Shown here: in pieces, positions 8,872-17,767 of the stretch
Numbering within the stretch: the stretch's first letter is position 1
Layout of the letters: each line of letters starts with the position of its first letter
NCBI RefSeq assembly: GCF_024171815.1
Contig: NZ_JAMTCJ010000003.1
Location: 372,001 to 436,000, forward strand
Direction of reading: 5' to 3'
Source of the DNA: Williamsia maris
GTDB taxonomy: Bacteria; Actinomycetota; Actinomycetes; Mycobacteriales; Mycobacteriaceae
Length of the DNA: 64,000 nt
The notes under the pieces: generated by a model
Seen by the model: only the letters and a program-made list of their open reading frames with translations
Told to the model about the DNA's origin: nothing
Databases searched by the model: none
Position numbers and translations under genes: made by a program

Positions 8872-11106
8872 GTGGCTTCCCAGGACAGTTCACCCGTAGA
8901 TCCATCCGCCGACGCCGACGTCACGACGCGACCGCCGGAGGTCGTGACCCCGGCTCTGCCGGTGGCGCCGCCCGCCGCGACACTCGTCCCCGACGAGGGC
9001 GCCGATCTCCCCGAGGACCGCTACCTCAACCGCGAACTGAGTTGGCTCGACTTCAACTCCCGCGTTCTGGCCCTCGCCGAGGACACCTCGCTCCCCCTGC
9101 TCGACCGGGCCAAGTTCCTCGCCATCTTCTCCTCGAACCTCGACGAGTTCTTCATGGTCCGCGTGGCCGGGCTCAAGCGTCGCGACGAGACCGGGTTGTC
9201 GGTGCGATCGGCCGACGGCCTCTCCCCCCGCGAACAGCTGTCGATGATCGCCAAGCGCACCCAGCAGATCGCCGAGCGGCACGCCCGTGTGTTCATGGAC
9301 TCCGTCCGGCCCGCACTGGCGGACAACGACATCCACGTCGTGTCCTGGGATCAGCTCGCCGACGACGAGCAGGCCCGGATGTCGGAGTACTTCCACGAGG
9401 AGGTGTTCCCGGTCCTCACCCCGCTGGCGGTCGATCCGGCGCACCCCTTCCCCTACATCAGCGGCCTGAGCATCAACCTCGCCGTCACCGTGTCCGACGT
9501 CGCCGAGGGCGGCGAGCACTTCGCCCGGGTCAAGGTGCCCGACAACGTGAGTCGCTTCGTCGAGGTCGACAAGCTGATGTCGCGGTCGGGTCGGTCGCAG
9601 AGCGACGACGACGGCCCCGCGGCGACGATCCTGCTGCCGATGGAGACGCTCATCGCGGCCAACCTCGGGCACCTGTTCCCGGGGATGGAGATCGTCGAAC
9701 ACCACGTCTTCCGGATCACCCGCAACGCCGACTTCGAGGTCGAGGAGGACCGCGACGAGGACCTCCTGCAGGCCCTCGAACGCGAACTCGCCCGGCGTCG
9801 CTTCGGATCCCCTGTGCGACTCGAGGTCGCCGACGACATGAGCGAGCACATGCTCGAACTGCTGCTGCGCGAACTCGACGTCAACCCCGCCGACGTCATC
9901 GAGGTGCCCGGCATCCTCGACCTCTCGTGCCTGTTCCAGGTGTTCGCGCTCGACCGCCCGTCGCTCAAGGACCGTCCGTTCGTCCCCGCGACACATCCGG
10001 CCTTCGGCGAGCGCGAGACCCCCAAGAGCGTCTTCGCGACGCTGCGTGAGGGCGACGTGCTCGTGCACCACCCGTACGACTCGTTCTCCACGAGCGTGCA
10101 GCGCTTCATCGAGCAGGCGGCGTCGGACCCACAGGTCCTCGCGATCAAGCAGACGCTCTACCGCACCTCCGGTGACTCCCCGATCGTCAACGCGCTGATC
10201 GACGCCGCCGAGGCGGGCAAGCAGGTGGTCGCCCTGGTGGAGATCAAGGCCCGGTTCGACGAACAGGCCAACATCAAGTGGGCGCGGCAGCTCGAGCAGG
10301 CGGGTGTGCACGTGGTCTACGGACTCGTCGGCCTCAAGACCCACTGCAAGACCTGCCTCGTCGTGCGCCGTGAGGGGTCGACGATCCGCCGCTACTGCCA
10401 CATCGGTACCGGCAACTACAATCCCAAGACCGCGCGGCTCTACGAGGACGTGGGCCTGCTCACCGCGGCCCCCGACATCGGCGCCGACCTGACCGACCTG
10501 TTCAACACGTTGACCGGGTACTCGCGCAAGCACGAGTACCGCAACCTGCTGGTTGCACCGCACGGTGTCCGGGCGGGCATCATCGCCCGCATCAACGCCG
10601 AGATCGACCACCACCGCGCCGGTGACGAACGCGCCCGAATCCAGTTGAAGGCCAACGCACTCGTCGACGAGCAGGTGATCGACGCCCTCTACCGCGCATC
10701 GCAGGCGGGCGTGCCGGTCGAGATCGTCGTGCGCGGCATCTGTGCGCTGCGCCCCAACGTGCCCGGGATCAGCGACAACATCTCGGTCCGTTCGATCCTG
10801 GGCCAGTTCCTCGAACACTCCCGGATCCTGCACTTCGGGGCGCTCGACGAGTACTGGATCGGCAGCGCCGACATGATGCACCGCAACCTCGATCGGCGTA
10901 TCGAGGTGATGGCGCAGGTCCGCGATCAGCGCCTGACCCGGGAGATGGGCGAGATCTTCGCCTCTGCACTCGATCCGACGACACGCTGCTGGGTCCTCGA
11001 GGCCGACGGCGGGTGGACGGCGTCCCCCGCGGCCGGCGAAGAGGTTCGCGATCATCAACGGGAGATGATGCGCCGACACCGCAGCAGGGCCGACAACTCC
11101 GCATAG
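8872..11106 (+). CDS. ppk: Polyphosphate kinase 1
   Basis: PPK1 reversibly makes polyphosphate from ATP. The 744-residue protein has the N-terminal block [14 protein letters not shown], the long conserved core, and the catalytic half with LKTHCK, whose His matches the autophosphorylated His435 of E. coli PPK1, plus [17 protein letters not shown] and [13 protein letters not shown]. An in-frame ATG at 8854 overlaps the fbiD stop. The GTG at 8872 is favoured because a CATGAT box ends 6 nt upstream and the first 40 residues are poorly conserved. It is 12 bp from mutT1. Confidence 0.97.
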   Translation: MASQDSSPVDPSADADVTTRPPEVVTPALPVAPPAATLVPDEGADLPEDRYLNRELSWLDFNSRVLALAEDTSLPLLDRAKFLAIFSSNLDEFFMVRVAGLKRRDETGLSVRSADGLSPREQLSMIAKRTQQIAERHARVFMDSVRPALADNDIHVVSWDQLADDEQARMSEYFHEEVFPVLTPLAVDPAHPFPYISGLSINLAVTVSDVAEGGEHFARVKVPDNVSRFVEVDKLMSRSGRSQSDDDGPAATILLPMETLIAANLGHLFPGMEIVEHHVFRITRNADFEVEEDRDEDLLQALERELARRRFGSPVRLEVADDMSEHMLELLLRELDVNPADVIEVPGILDLSCLFQVFALDRPSLKDRPFVPATHPAFGERETPKSVFATLREGDVLVHHPYDSFSTSVQRFIEQAASDPQVLAIKQTLYRTSGDSPIVNALIDAAEAGKQVVALVEIKARFDEQANIKWARQLEQAGVHVVYGLVGLKTHCKTCLVVRREGSTIRRYCHIGTGNYNPKTARLYEDVGLLTAAPDIGADLTDLFNTLTGYSRKHEYRNLLVAPHGVRAGIIARINAEIDHHRAGDERARIQLKANALVDEQVIDALYRASQAGVPVEIVVRGICALRPNVPGISDNISVRSILGQFLEHSRILHFGALDEYWIGSADMMHRNLDRRIEVMAQVRDQRLTREMGEIFASALDPTTRCWVLEADGGWTASPAAGEEVRDHQREMMRRHRSRADNSA

Positions 11107-11118
11107 CGACGACCCAAC

Positions 11119-12039
11119 GTGATGACGTCACACAGGAAATCGGTGTACGCGGCCGGCGGCGTGGTCTGGCGACCGGTCGTCGACGGCGAGCCCGCGATCG
11201 AGGTCGCGGTTATCCACCGACCCCGATACGACGACTGGACCCTGCCCAAGGGGAAGTGCGAGAACGACGAGACCTTCGTCGCGACGGCGGTCCGTGAGAT
11301 CGCCGAGGAGACCGGCTATTCGGTCCGCCTCGGTCGCCACCTGCGTCGGGTCGACTACGACCTGGGTTCGTCGAGCCGCAAGTACGTGCACTACTGGTCG
11401 GCGCGGGTCACCGGCGGTGAGTTCGTCCTGAACGAGGAGGTCGACGAGATCGAGTGGTGCACGCTCGCGGCCGCTCGTGACCGGCTCAGCTACGGCGCCG
11501 ACCGGAAGGTGTTGGCCGAGTTCGCCCGTCTGCCCGCCGACCTGCACACCGTGCTCGTGGTCCGCCACGCCAAGGCCGGTCGGTCGGCGCGGTATCGGGG
11601 CGACGACCGCCTCCGACCGCTCGAACCGTTCGGATGGACCCAGGCCGAACGGCTCGTCGAACAGTTCACCGCCTTCGGCGGTCGGTATCTGCACGCCGCC
11701 GACCGGACCCGCTGCCTCCAGACCCTCGAGCCGCTCGCCGTGGCACTCTCGGCGCCGATCCGGGTGGAGCCGGCGCTGTCGGAGGAGAGCTACAAGGAGG
11801 ATCCGGAGTCCGCTCTGACGCGTGTCCGCGAGATCGCGCGCGCCGACGGTGTGCACGTGATCTGTAGCCAGGGCAAGGTGATTCCCGGCTTGTTGGCGTC
11901 GTGGGTCGGTGCCGGGCCCGCGTCGATGCCTCGGACCCGTAACCGCAAAGCGGGGATGTGGGTGCTCACCCTCGACGGTGATGACGTCGTGTCCGTCGAC
12001 CACATCGACAGTCCGCTGCGCCGCGCCGACTCCGACTGA
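11119..12039 (+). CDS. mutT1: MutT1: Nudix hydrolase fused to histidine-phosphatase domain
   Basis: This two-domain sanitising enzyme is characteristic of mycobacteria and relatives, where MutT1 hydrolyses 8-oxo-GTP/dGTP and diadenosine polyphosphates. The Nudix box runs from Gly45 to Tyr67 (GKCENDETF to REIAEETGY). A histidine-phosphatase domain begins with VVRHAKAG near residue 147 and includes ADRTRCLQT. Length 306, as in Rv2985. GTG 11119 and ATG 11122 are adjacent candidate starts. It follows ppk by 12 bp and is likely co-transcribed. Confidence 0.95.
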   Translation: MMTSHRKSVYAAGGVVWRPVVDGEPAIEVAVIHRPRYDDWTLPKGKCENDETFVATAVREIAEETGYSVRLGRHLRRVDYDLGSSSRKYVHYWSARVTGGEFVLNEEVDEIEWCTLAAARDRLSYGADRKVLAEFARLPADLHTVLVVRHAKAGRSARYRGDDRLRPLEPFGWTQAERLVEQFTAFGGRYLHAADRTRCLQTLEPLAVALSAPIRVEPALSEESYKEDPESALTRVREIARADGVHVICSQGKVIPGLLASWVGAGPASMPRTRNRKAGMWVLTLDGDDVVSVDHIDSPLRRADSD

Positions 12040-12069
12040 TCCGAGCGCGAACAGCCCCGGACAGCAGGC

Positions 12070-12101
12070 AACCCCCGACGGCGGGAAGTCCATCGGGGGT
12101 T
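12070..12101. terminator. Hairpin between convergent mutT1 and hupB
   Basis: A 9-bp perfect stem, AACCCCCGA with TCGGGGGTT, around a 14-nt loop lies between the two convergent stops. There is no U-tract, so it would act as an intrinsic terminator of the actinobacterial type or as a 3'-end stabiliser for both genes. Confidence 0.6.
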
Positions 12102-12136
12102 GTCAGCTGGTCGTCACTGCCGATCGTCGAGGACGA

Positions 12137-12796
12137 TCAGCGAGCGCGTGCCTTGCGGGCCGGAGCCTTCTTGGCCGCGGTCTTCTTGGCGGGAGCCGCC
12201 TTCTTCGCTGCAGCGGTGGCCTTCTTGGCCGGAGCCGCCTTCTTCACCGCAGTCGTCGCCTTCTTGGCGGCGGCGGTGGCCTTCTTGGCCGGAGCCGCCT
12301 TCTTCACAGCGGTGGTCGCCTTCTTGGCGGCGGTGGTGGCCTTCTTGGCCGGAGCCGCCTTCTTCACAGCGGTGGTGGCCTTCTTCGCCGGAGCCGCCTT
12401 CTTGGCCGGTGCCGCCTTCTTGGCCGCGGTCTTCGCCGGGGCCTTCTTGGCCGCGGTCTTGGTCGGGGCAGCAGTTCCGCTGCCGCGCTTGACCGCCGGT
12501 CCGGAGGCACTCAGCTTCTGCTTGCCTGCGACGACGGCCTTGAACTGAGCGCCGGGACGGAAGGCGGGAACCGACGTCGGGCGGACCTTCACGGTCTCAC
12601 CGGTGCGCGGGTTGCGCGCGACCCGGGCGGCACGCTTGCGCTTCTCGAAAACACCGAAGCCGGTGATGGTGACGCTCTCACCTTTGTTCACCGCGCGAAC
12701 GATCGTGTCGACGACGTGCTCGACAGCGTCTGTCGCCGTGCGACGGTCGGTGTCCAACTTCTTCGTAAGCTCTTCGATGAGCTCTGCTTTATTCAT
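12137..12796 (-). CDS. hupB: DNA-binding protein HU with long lysine-rich tail (HupB)
   Basis: The mycobacterial-type HU nucleoid protein has a normal HU fold at residues 1-90 ([42 protein letters not shown]) followed by a histone-H1-like tail of about 120 residues built from KKA, APAKK and TTAVKK units. The total is 219 residues. The tail is known in mycobacteria to bind DNA and to be acetylated or methylated on lysines. The ATG at 12796 has GGAGG at the right spacing; the longer frame to 12847 is not supported. It lies downstream of leuD in the same direction but probably has its own promoter in the AT-rich gap. Confidence 0.96.
   Translation of the reverse strand: MNKAELIEELTKKLDTDRRTATDAVEHVVDTIVRAVNKGESVTITGFGVFEKRKRAARVARNPRTGETVKVRPTSVPAFRPGAQFKAVVAGKQKLSASGPAVKRGSGTAAPTKTAAKKAPAKTAAKKAAPAKKAAPAKKATTAVKKAAPAKKATTAAKKATTAVKKAAPAKKATAAAKKATTAVKKAAPAKKATAAAKKAAPAKKTAAKKAPARKARAR
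12201..12380 (-). repeat. hupB: 60-bp tandem repeat in the hupB tail (three copies)
   Basis: Three near-identical 60-bp units encode a 20-residue period ([17 protein letters not shown] plus three). Neighbouring units differ at only a few positions, so unit number could change by slippage or recombination without shifting frame. Shorter diverged units flank the block. Confidence 0.8.
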
Positions 12797-12870
12797 GGGT
12801 TCAACCTCCGCAAGCTGGTGGCCCACGTTGAGCCAGCTACAGCACACGGTAAACGTGAAAATCGAAAAGT

Positions 12871-12887
12871 TCCACGTCCTACGTGGA
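12871..12887. promoter_or_regulatory. Perfect 7-bp inverted repeat upstream of hupB
   Basis: TCCACGT-CCT-ACGTGGA lies in an AT-richer stretch between leuD and hupB. On the minus strand it is followed by ACTTTTCGATTTTC. It could end the leuCD transcript or be an operator for hupB; the sequence cannot decide between these. Confidence 0.45.
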
Positions 12888-12964
12888 TAAAGTTTCGGTG
12901 TCGCGATGTACGTAGTCCTCCAAGGACATACGATGTCGACCCTCAGCAGATCCTCAGGCGGGCT

Positions 12965-13552
12965 TCACAGGGTCACCGGTTTCCATACGGGCCTTGCCTT
13001 TTCGAACTCAGAAATGGCCTCTACCTGCCGTAATGTCAATCCGATGTCGTCGAGACCCTCGATCAGACGCCACCTCGTGTAGTCGTCAATCCCAAAGCGC
13101 ACCACCAGGTCATCGACCGAGACGGTTCGATCCTCAAGGCTGACGGTGATTTCCGTCCCGGGCGTTTCTTCGAGCCTTTTCCAGATCAGATCGACGTCGG
13201 ACTGCTCCACCTGGGCCGCCACCAGACCCGCTTTTCCGGCGTTCCCGCGGAAGATGTCGGCGAAACGGGACGAGATGACGACCCGGAATCCGAAGTCCGA
13301 GAGGGCCCAGACGGCGTGCTCGCGCGACGACCCGGTGCCGAAATCGGGGCCGGCCACGAGGACCGAGCCCCGCGACCACGGCTCGTTGTTGAGGATGAAG
13401 TCCGGGTCGTTGCGCCAGGCGGCGAACAGGCCGTCCTCAAATCCGGTGCGGGTGACCCGCTTCAGATACACCGCCGGGATGATCTGGTCGGTGTCGACGT
13501 TGCTGCGACGCAGGGGTACGCCGATTCCGGTGTGGGTGGTGAACGGTTTCAT
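12965..13552 (-). CDS. leuD: 3-isopropylmalate dehydratase small subunit
   Basis: LeuD forms with LeuC the isopropylmalate isomerase of leucine synthesis. The 195-residue swivel domain contains [20 protein letters not shown] near the start and the substrate-loop signature [15 protein letters not shown] near 70. The start is 30 bp after the leuC stop, so the two form one operon. Confidence 0.97.
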   Translation of the reverse strand: MKPFTTHTGIGVPLRRSNVDTDQIIPAVYLKRVTRTGFEDGLFAAWRNDPDFILNNEPWSRGSVLVAGPDFGTGSSREHAVWALSDFGFRVVISSRFADIFRGNAGKAGLVAAQVEQSDVDLIWKRLEETPGTEITVSLEDRTVSVDDLVVRFGIDDYTRWRLIEGLDDIGLTLRQVEAISEFEKARPVWKPVTL

Positions 13553-13582
13553 GATTCCTCGCGGGTCGTGTGGCGGAACTGG

Positions 13583-15010
13583 TCAGGCGTTCAGATCGGC
13601 GGGGGCCGAGAGCCGCCCGCGAATGGCGGTGGCTGCGGCCACCTCCGGCGAGACCAGATGGGTCCGGCCGCCCTTGCCCTGACGGCCCTCGAAATTGCGG
13701 TTGGAGGTCGACGCGCAGCGCTCCCCCGGGGCCAGCTGATCGGGGTTCATGCCCAGGCACATCGAGCAACCCGCCTGTCGCCACTCCGCACCTGCGGCGG
13801 TGAAGATCTCGCCCAACCCCTCGGTCTCGGCCTGCGCACGGACCCGCATCGACCCCGGGACGATGAGCATCCGCATGCCCTCGGCGACGGTTCGACCGCG
13901 CAGGATCTCGGCAACCGAGCGCAGATCCTCGATCCGCCCGTTGGTGCACGAGCCGACGAAGACGGTGTCGATCGAGATGTCGCGCAGCGGCGTACCGGGG
14001 ATCAGATCCATGTACGCGAGCGCTTTTTCGGCCGACGTCGCCGCCGACGAGTCGCCGAACTCGGCGGGGTCGGGCACGGTCGCGCTCAGCGGGGCACCCT
14101 GCCCGGGGTTGGTCCCCCAGGTGACGAAGGGGGACAACGTGGTGGCGTCGATCCGCACCTCCTCGTCGTACACCGCCCCGGGATCGGTGCGCAGGCTCTC
14201 CCAGTGCTCGACCGCGCGATCCCAGTCCGCACCGGTCGGCGCGTTGGGGCGCCCCTGCAGGTAGTCGTAGGTCGTCTGGTCCGGCGCGATCATGCCCGCG
14301 CGGGCCCCCGCCTCGATCGACATGTTGCAGATGGTCATTCGCGCCTCCATCGACAACTTCTCGATGGCCGAGCCGCGGTACTCCAGGACGTATCCCTGAC
14401 CGCCGCCGGTGCCGATCTGGGTGATGATCGCGAGGATGAGGTCCTTGCTCGTGACGCCGAAGGGCAGTTCGCCGTCGACCGTGATGGCCATGGTCTTGAA
14501 CGGACGCAACGACAACGTCTGCGTGGCGAGGACGTGCTCGACCTCCGAGGTGCCGATTCCCATTGCCAGCGCACCGAATGCACCGTGCGTCGAGGTATGG
14601 CTGTCGCCGCACACGATCGTCATACCCGGCTGGGTCAGTCCGAGCTGCGGGCCGATGATGTGGACGATGCCCTGCTCGGCGTCTCCCATGGGGTGCAGGC
14701 GGATCCCGAACTCGGCGCAGTTGCTGCGCAGCGTGTCCACCTGGGTCCGCGACACCACGTCCGCGATCGGCTTGTCGATGTCGATGGTGGGGACGTTGTG
14801 GTCCTCGGTGGCGATGGTGAGATCGGGTCGACGGACCGGGCGTCCGGCGATCCGCAGCCCCTCGAAGGCCTGCGGGGAGGTCACCTCGTGGACGAGATGG
14901 AGATCGATGTAGATGAGGTCCGGATTGTGCTGTCCACTGGCATCGGCCTCGCCGTACTGGACGACATGTTCGGCCCAGACCTTCTCGGCCAGAGTCTTCG
15001 CTGTACTCAT
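13583..15010 (-). CDS. leuC: 3-isopropylmalate dehydratase large subunit
   Basis: This aconitase-family subunit converts 2- to 3-isopropylmalate with a [4Fe-4S] cluster. At 475 residues it carries the cluster ligands in [10 protein letters not shown] and [12 protein letters not shown], and the substrate region [19 protein letters not shown] start with only a weak GGTGATG element upstream. It is divergent from the IclR regulator across 55 bp, the arrangement of leuCD and ltbR/ndgR in other actinobacteria. Confidence 0.97.
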   Translation of the reverse strand: MSTAKTLAEKVWAEHVVQYGEADASGQHNPDLIYIDLHLVHEVTSPQAFEGLRIAGRPVRRPDLTIATEDHNVPTIDIDKPIADVVSRTQVDTLRSNCAEFGIRLHPMGDAEQGIVHIIGPQLGLTQPGMTIVCGDSHTSTHGAFGALAMGIGTSEVEHVLATQTLSLRPFKTMAITVDGELPFGVTSKDLILAIITQIGTGGGQGYVLEYRGSAIEKLSMEARMTICNMSIEAGARAGMIAPDQTTYDYLQGRPNAPTGADWDRAVEHWESLRTDPGAVYDEEVRIDATTLSPFVTWGTNPGQGAPLSATVPDPAEFGDSSAATSAEKALAYMDLIPGTPLRDISIDTVFVGSCTNGRIEDLRSVAEILRGRTVAEGMRMLIVPGSMRVRAQAETEGLGEIFTAAGAEWRQAGCSMCLGMNPDQLAPGERCASTSNRNFEGRQGKGGRTHLVSPEVAAATAIRGRLSAPADLNA

Positions 15011-15065
15011 TGCGTCATCACCACATTCGCGTGCATATCAATATTCGGGAGTCTAGTATCGACCT
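15011..15065. promoter_or_regulatory. Divergent leuCD / iclR control region
   Basis: These 55 bp must hold both promoters. TAGTAT at 15054-15059 lies 6 nt before the regulator's GTG, giving a leaderless regulator mRNA. Read on the minus strand, AT-rich TATTGATATG near 15033-15044 may serve leuC. Known homologues (LtbR in Corynebacterium, NdgR in Streptomyces) bind here and repress or tune leuCD. No perfect palindrome was found. Confidence 0.5.
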
Positions 15066-15821
15066 GTGAGACATATTAGCGCACCGTCGGCGTCCGGTGG
15101 GACGGGTTCGGCCATGGTCGTCAGCGGGGTCGGTGTCCTGGACAAGTCGGTCGCGGTGCTGCGGTCGATCGCCGAGAGCCCCTGCAACCTCAACGAACTG
15201 TGCGTCAAGACCGGTCTCCCCCGCGCGACGGCCCACCGACTCGCGATGGGCCTCGAGACGCACCGCCTGTTGGTGCGCAACACGGCCGGACAGTGGTGTC
15301 CCGGCCCGGCGCTGGCCGAGCTCGCCGCCGAGGCGACCGACACGGTGCGTGAGGCCGCGATGATGGTGCTGCCTCGTCTGCGGGAGATCACCGGGGAATC
15401 GGTGCAGCTGTATCGCCGTGAGGGCACCCAGCGGATCTGTGTGGCGGCGATGGAACCGCCCACCGGCCTGCGCGACACCGTGCCCGTGGGCGCCTATCTG
15501 CCGATGACCGCCGGGTCGGGGGCGAAGGTCCTGCTGGCATGGGCCGATCCCGCGACCCAGCGGACACTGCTGACCGACAGTGCGTTCGGCGAACGCACCC
15601 TGCTGGAGATCCGCAGGCGCGGCTGGGCGCAGAGTGCCGGCGAGCGCGAGGCCGGCGTCGCCAGTGTCTCCGCGCCGGTCCGCGACGCCGCCGGCGACGT
15701 CGTCGCCGCGATCTCGGTCTCGGGGCCGATCGACCGCATGGGCCGCCGACCGGGATCCCGCTGGGCCGCGGACCTGCTCGCGGCGGCCGACGCGATCCAC
15801 AAGCGCCTGTTGCACGCCTGA
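15066..15821 (+). CDS. IclR-family regulator of leucine biosynthesis (LtbR/NdgR-like)
   Basis: This 251-residue IclR protein has an N-terminal winged helix at about 22-85 (VLDKSVAVLRSIAESP; LPRATAHRLAMGLE) and a C-terminal ligand-binding GAF-like domain (VPVGAYLPMTAGSGAKVLLAW; GEREAGVASVSAPV; ISVSGPIDR). Its position divergent from leuCD, and the M. tuberculosis counterpart Rv2989, point to control of leucine genes and probably its own gene. GTG start, apparently leaderless. An in-frame ATG at 15114 could give a shorter protein that still contains the whole winged helix. Confidence 0.88.
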   Translation: MRHISAPSASGGTGSAMVVSGVGVLDKSVAVLRSIAESPCNLNELCVKTGLPRATAHRLAMGLETHRLLVRNTAGQWCPGPALAELAAEATDTVREAAMMVLPRLREITGESVQLYRREGTQRICVAAMEPPTGLRDTVPVGAYLPMTAGSGAKVLLAWADPATQRTLLTDSAFGERTLLEIRRRGWAQSAGEREAGVASVSAPVRDAAGDVVAAISVSGPIDRMGRRPGSRWAADLLAAADAIHKRLLHA

Positions 15822-15872
15822 ACTCCCCGCATCACCACCCCCGCAGCATCACCACTGACAGGAGCCCCTCCG

Positions 15873-16370
15873 ATGGGAAACAACCAACGGTCGCAGATCG
15901 TGATGGGCGACGAGGAGATCGAGTCGTTCCTCGCGCGCAGCCGCACAGCGACATTGGCGACGCGCTCGGCGACGGGATCGGTGCACCTCGTGGCCATGTG
16001 GTACGCCCTGCTCGACGGCGAGATCTGGTTCGAGACCAAGGCCAAGTCACAGAAGGCGGTCAACATCCGCCGCGACCCGACGGTGTCGGTGATGGTCGAG
16101 GCGGGCGACACCTACGACACCCTGCGCGGTGTCGCCATCGAGGGACGCGCCGAGATCGTCGACGACCCGGACACCCTGCTGCGCGTGGGGATCAGTGTGT
16201 GGGAGCGCTACAACGGCGAGTACTCCGAGGAGGTCAAGCCGTTCGTCGACCAGATGATGAACAAGCGGGTCGCGGTGCGGGTCGTCGGGGAACGCACCCG
16301 CAGCTGGGACCATCGCAAGCTCGGTCTCCCCGAGATCCCGTTGGCCGGCAACACCGCTCAGTACCTCTAG
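15873..16370 (+). CDS. PPOX-class flavin/F420-dependent oxidoreductase
   Basis: This 165-residue split-barrel protein belongs to the flavin/deazaflavin oxidoreductase superfamily. The barrel runs from FLARSRTATLATRSATG near residue 20 through VHLVAMWYALLDGEIWFET and KAVNIRRDPTVSVMVEAG. A tail with ERTRSWDHRKLG follows. AGGAG precedes the ATG. The M. tuberculosis counterpart is Rv2991. F420 is a plausible cofactor because fbiD is in the same window; FMN or heme cannot be excluded. Substrate unknown. Confidence 0.82.
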   Translation: MGNNQRSQIVMGDEEIESFLARSRTATLATRSATGSVHLVAMWYALLDGEIWFETKAKSQKAVNIRRDPTVSVMVEAGDTYDTLRGVAIEGRAEIVDDPDTLLRVGISVWERYNGEYSEEVKPFVDQMMNKRVAVRVVGERTRSWDHRKLGLPEIPLAGNTAQYL

Positions 16371-16397
16371 GGACACTCGTCGATCGGTCGGTGTCGG

Positions 16398-16937
16398 TCA
16401 GCTCGCCGAACCCGAACCCGAACCCGAACCCGGAGCCGACGCACGTCGCTCGGTCGAACGCCGATCGACAGCGGCGCCCACCCCGTCGATCGCGGCGCGG
16501 ATGAACCGTCCGTAATCCTCGTCGGGTAACGCCGACACCCGGTCGCGTGCGGCCGCGAGATGGTCGGCCGCCGCGTCGAACGAGGCCAACCGCCGGAGGT
16601 CGTCGGAGAGGTTCAGGTGCAGCGACGGATAGAACCCGGCCACCCGCAGGCTCGCATGGTGTTGCTGCGCGCGATCGTCGGTCAGCGCGTCCGCGGCGTC
16701 GAGTGCGCGCACATCCCAGATCAGTGCCCGGGCCGGGTCGTCGTACAGATCGGCCAGGTGGTGGGCGAGCGTGCACCGGTGCAGCGCGTCGCCGCCGGCG
16801 GTGATCTCCGTCCACAGATCCACCAGAGCCGCGCGCGGTTCGTCGGTGTCACCGGAACGGGCGGCGACGACCGCCATGGTGATCCTGTCCATGACGGGAT
16901 CAGCAGCGTCGGCGGGGTGCGTGTCGGAGTCGGGCAC
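16398..16937 (-). CDS. Conserved helical (TPR-like) protein with Gly-Ser tail
   Basis: About 179 residues, mostly alpha-helical, with actinobacterial tetratricopeptide-type signatures ALHRCTLAHHLADLYDDP, YPSLHLNLSDDLRRL and DHLAAARDRV. No catalytic motif or membrane segment is visible; it is probably a protein-interaction scaffold. The GTG at 16937 is a reasonable start; ATG 16892 would remove the disordered N terminus, and the frame is open to 17060. The C terminus ends in alternating Gly-Ser encoded by a hexanucleotide repeat. It converges on the split-barrel gene. Function unknown. Confidence 0.65.
   Translation of the reverse strand: MPDSDTHPADAADPVMDRITMAVVAARSGDTDEPRAALVDLWTEITAGGDALHRCTLAHHLADLYDDPARALIWDVRALDAADALTDDRAQQHHASLRVAGFYPSLHLNLSDDLRRLASFDAAADHLAAARDRVSALPDEDYGRFIRAAIDGVGAAVDRRSTERRASAPGSGSGSGSAS
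16407..16430. repeat. Hexanucleotide microsatellite (CGAACC x4)
   Basis: Four perfect CGAACC copies plus a degenerate fifth encode Gly-Ser pairs at the end of the helical protein. Because the unit is six bases, copy-number change alters tail length without a frameshift. Confidence 0.85.
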
Positions 16938-17034
16938 GCGCGAATCGTAGGCAATTGCACCGACACCGGCGATCGGTGCAACGATGGAGCCGCACGCACT
17001 CGCGTCGCCCGGCTGTGAGGACCCACCCCCTGTC

Positions 17035-17532
17035 ATGATCGATCCCCGGCCGCACGTCATCGGCTCCTTCGACGGCGAGTACTCCTACCTCGCGAGCGCG
17101 GCACCCGTGCCGACCCCGTTCCGGGGCAACGTCTTCTCGACCAGCGAGCACGCGTTCGCGGCCGCACGGGCCGCGAACCCCGACGACGTCGTCCACCTCC
17201 TGTCGGTCGACTCCGCCGAGGACGCCACCGCGTTCGGCGAGACCATCGAGGCCGTCGAGGACTGGGACGTCGACCGGTACGCGGCGATGGAGGTCATCGT
17301 CGCCGCCAAGTTCGCCCACAACGCCCACCTGGGTGTGCAGCTCGCGGCCACCATGGGCAGCGTGCTGGTCAACGGGAACACGGTCCACGATCAGATCTGG
17401 GGAACGTGTCTCTGTCCGCAGCACATCGACGTCGACGGCGACAACGCCCTGGGCGTGATCCTGATGTCGGTGCGGATGCGGCTGGCCGCCGAGCTGGCCG
17501 CTCCCGACCCCCTGGAAACAGAGAATCCGTAG
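17035..17532 (+). CDS. NADAR (YbiA-like) N-glycosidase family protein
   Basis: This 165-residue NADAR domain protein shows IGSFDGEYSYLASA, VFSTSEHAFAAARA, AKFAHNAHLG and the C-terminal HDQIWGTCLC (family core NxWG, here IWG). NADAR proteins cleave N-glycosidic bonds, either of toxic riboflavin-pathway intermediates or of ADP-ribose on guanine in DNA. Which applies cannot be told from sequence, and no partner ADP-ribosyltransferase is adjacent. ATG 17035 is chosen; 16984 is an upstream in-frame start without family similarity. A hairpin covers its stop codon. Confidence 0.8.
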   Translation: MIDPRPHVIGSFDGEYSYLASAAPVPTPFRGNVFSTSEHAFAAARAANPDDVVHLLSVDSAEDATAFGETIEAVEDWDVDRYAAMEVIVAAKFAHNAHLGVQLAATMGSVLVNGNTVHDQIWGTCLCPQHIDVDGDNALGVILMSVRMRLAAELAAPDPLETENP

Positions 17533-17571
17533 CACTTCGGCTCGCTGAGCGAGACGAACTGCTACGGATTC
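17523..17571. terminator. Long hairpin over the NADAR stop codon
   Basis: A 12-bp perfect inverted repeat, GAATCCGTAGCA and TGCTACGGATTC, encloses a second small stem (CTCGC-TGA-GCGAG). It includes the NADAR stop and lies 7 bp beyond tRNA-Glu on the other strand, so it could terminate both transcripts. Confidence 0.6.
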
Positions 17572-17578
17572 CTTCTGG

Positions 17579-17651
17579 TAGCCCCGACGGGATTCGAACC
17601 CGCGCTACCGCCTTGAGAGGGCGGCGTCCTAGGCCGCTAGACGACGGGGCC
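17579..17651 (-). tRNA. tRNA-Glu (anticodon CTC)
   Basis: This 73-nt cloverleaf has a 7-bp acceptor stem starting GGCCCCG with a G1-U72 pair, anticodon stem CCGCC/GGCGG around loop CTCTCAA (anticodon CTC), a T-loop GTTCGAATC and discriminator A. CCA is encoded (17576-17578). It lies downstream of tRNA-Gln and gltX in the same orientation. Confidence 0.96.
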
Positions 17652-17767
17652 AGGAACTTCATCTGTGTCGAACTCGGTCACGCATTCTCGGGAGAATTTG
17701 CAACCTCGCCAGATTACTCGGCAGACGATCGAGAACCAAAATCGATTCTCGTCACCACCGCTCGACG

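Noticed and set aside
8890-11079. 729-residue minus-strand ORF opposite ppk
   Set aside because: Shadow of ppk's codon bias with no family motif; PPK1 on the plus strand is unmistakable.
17684-17697. ATTCTC-GG-GAGAAT inverted repeat between the two tRNAs
   Set aside because: Only a 6-bp stem with a 2-nt loop, which cannot fold as a hairpin, and no adjacent promoter. Perhaps a processing or protein site, but not strong enough to annotate.
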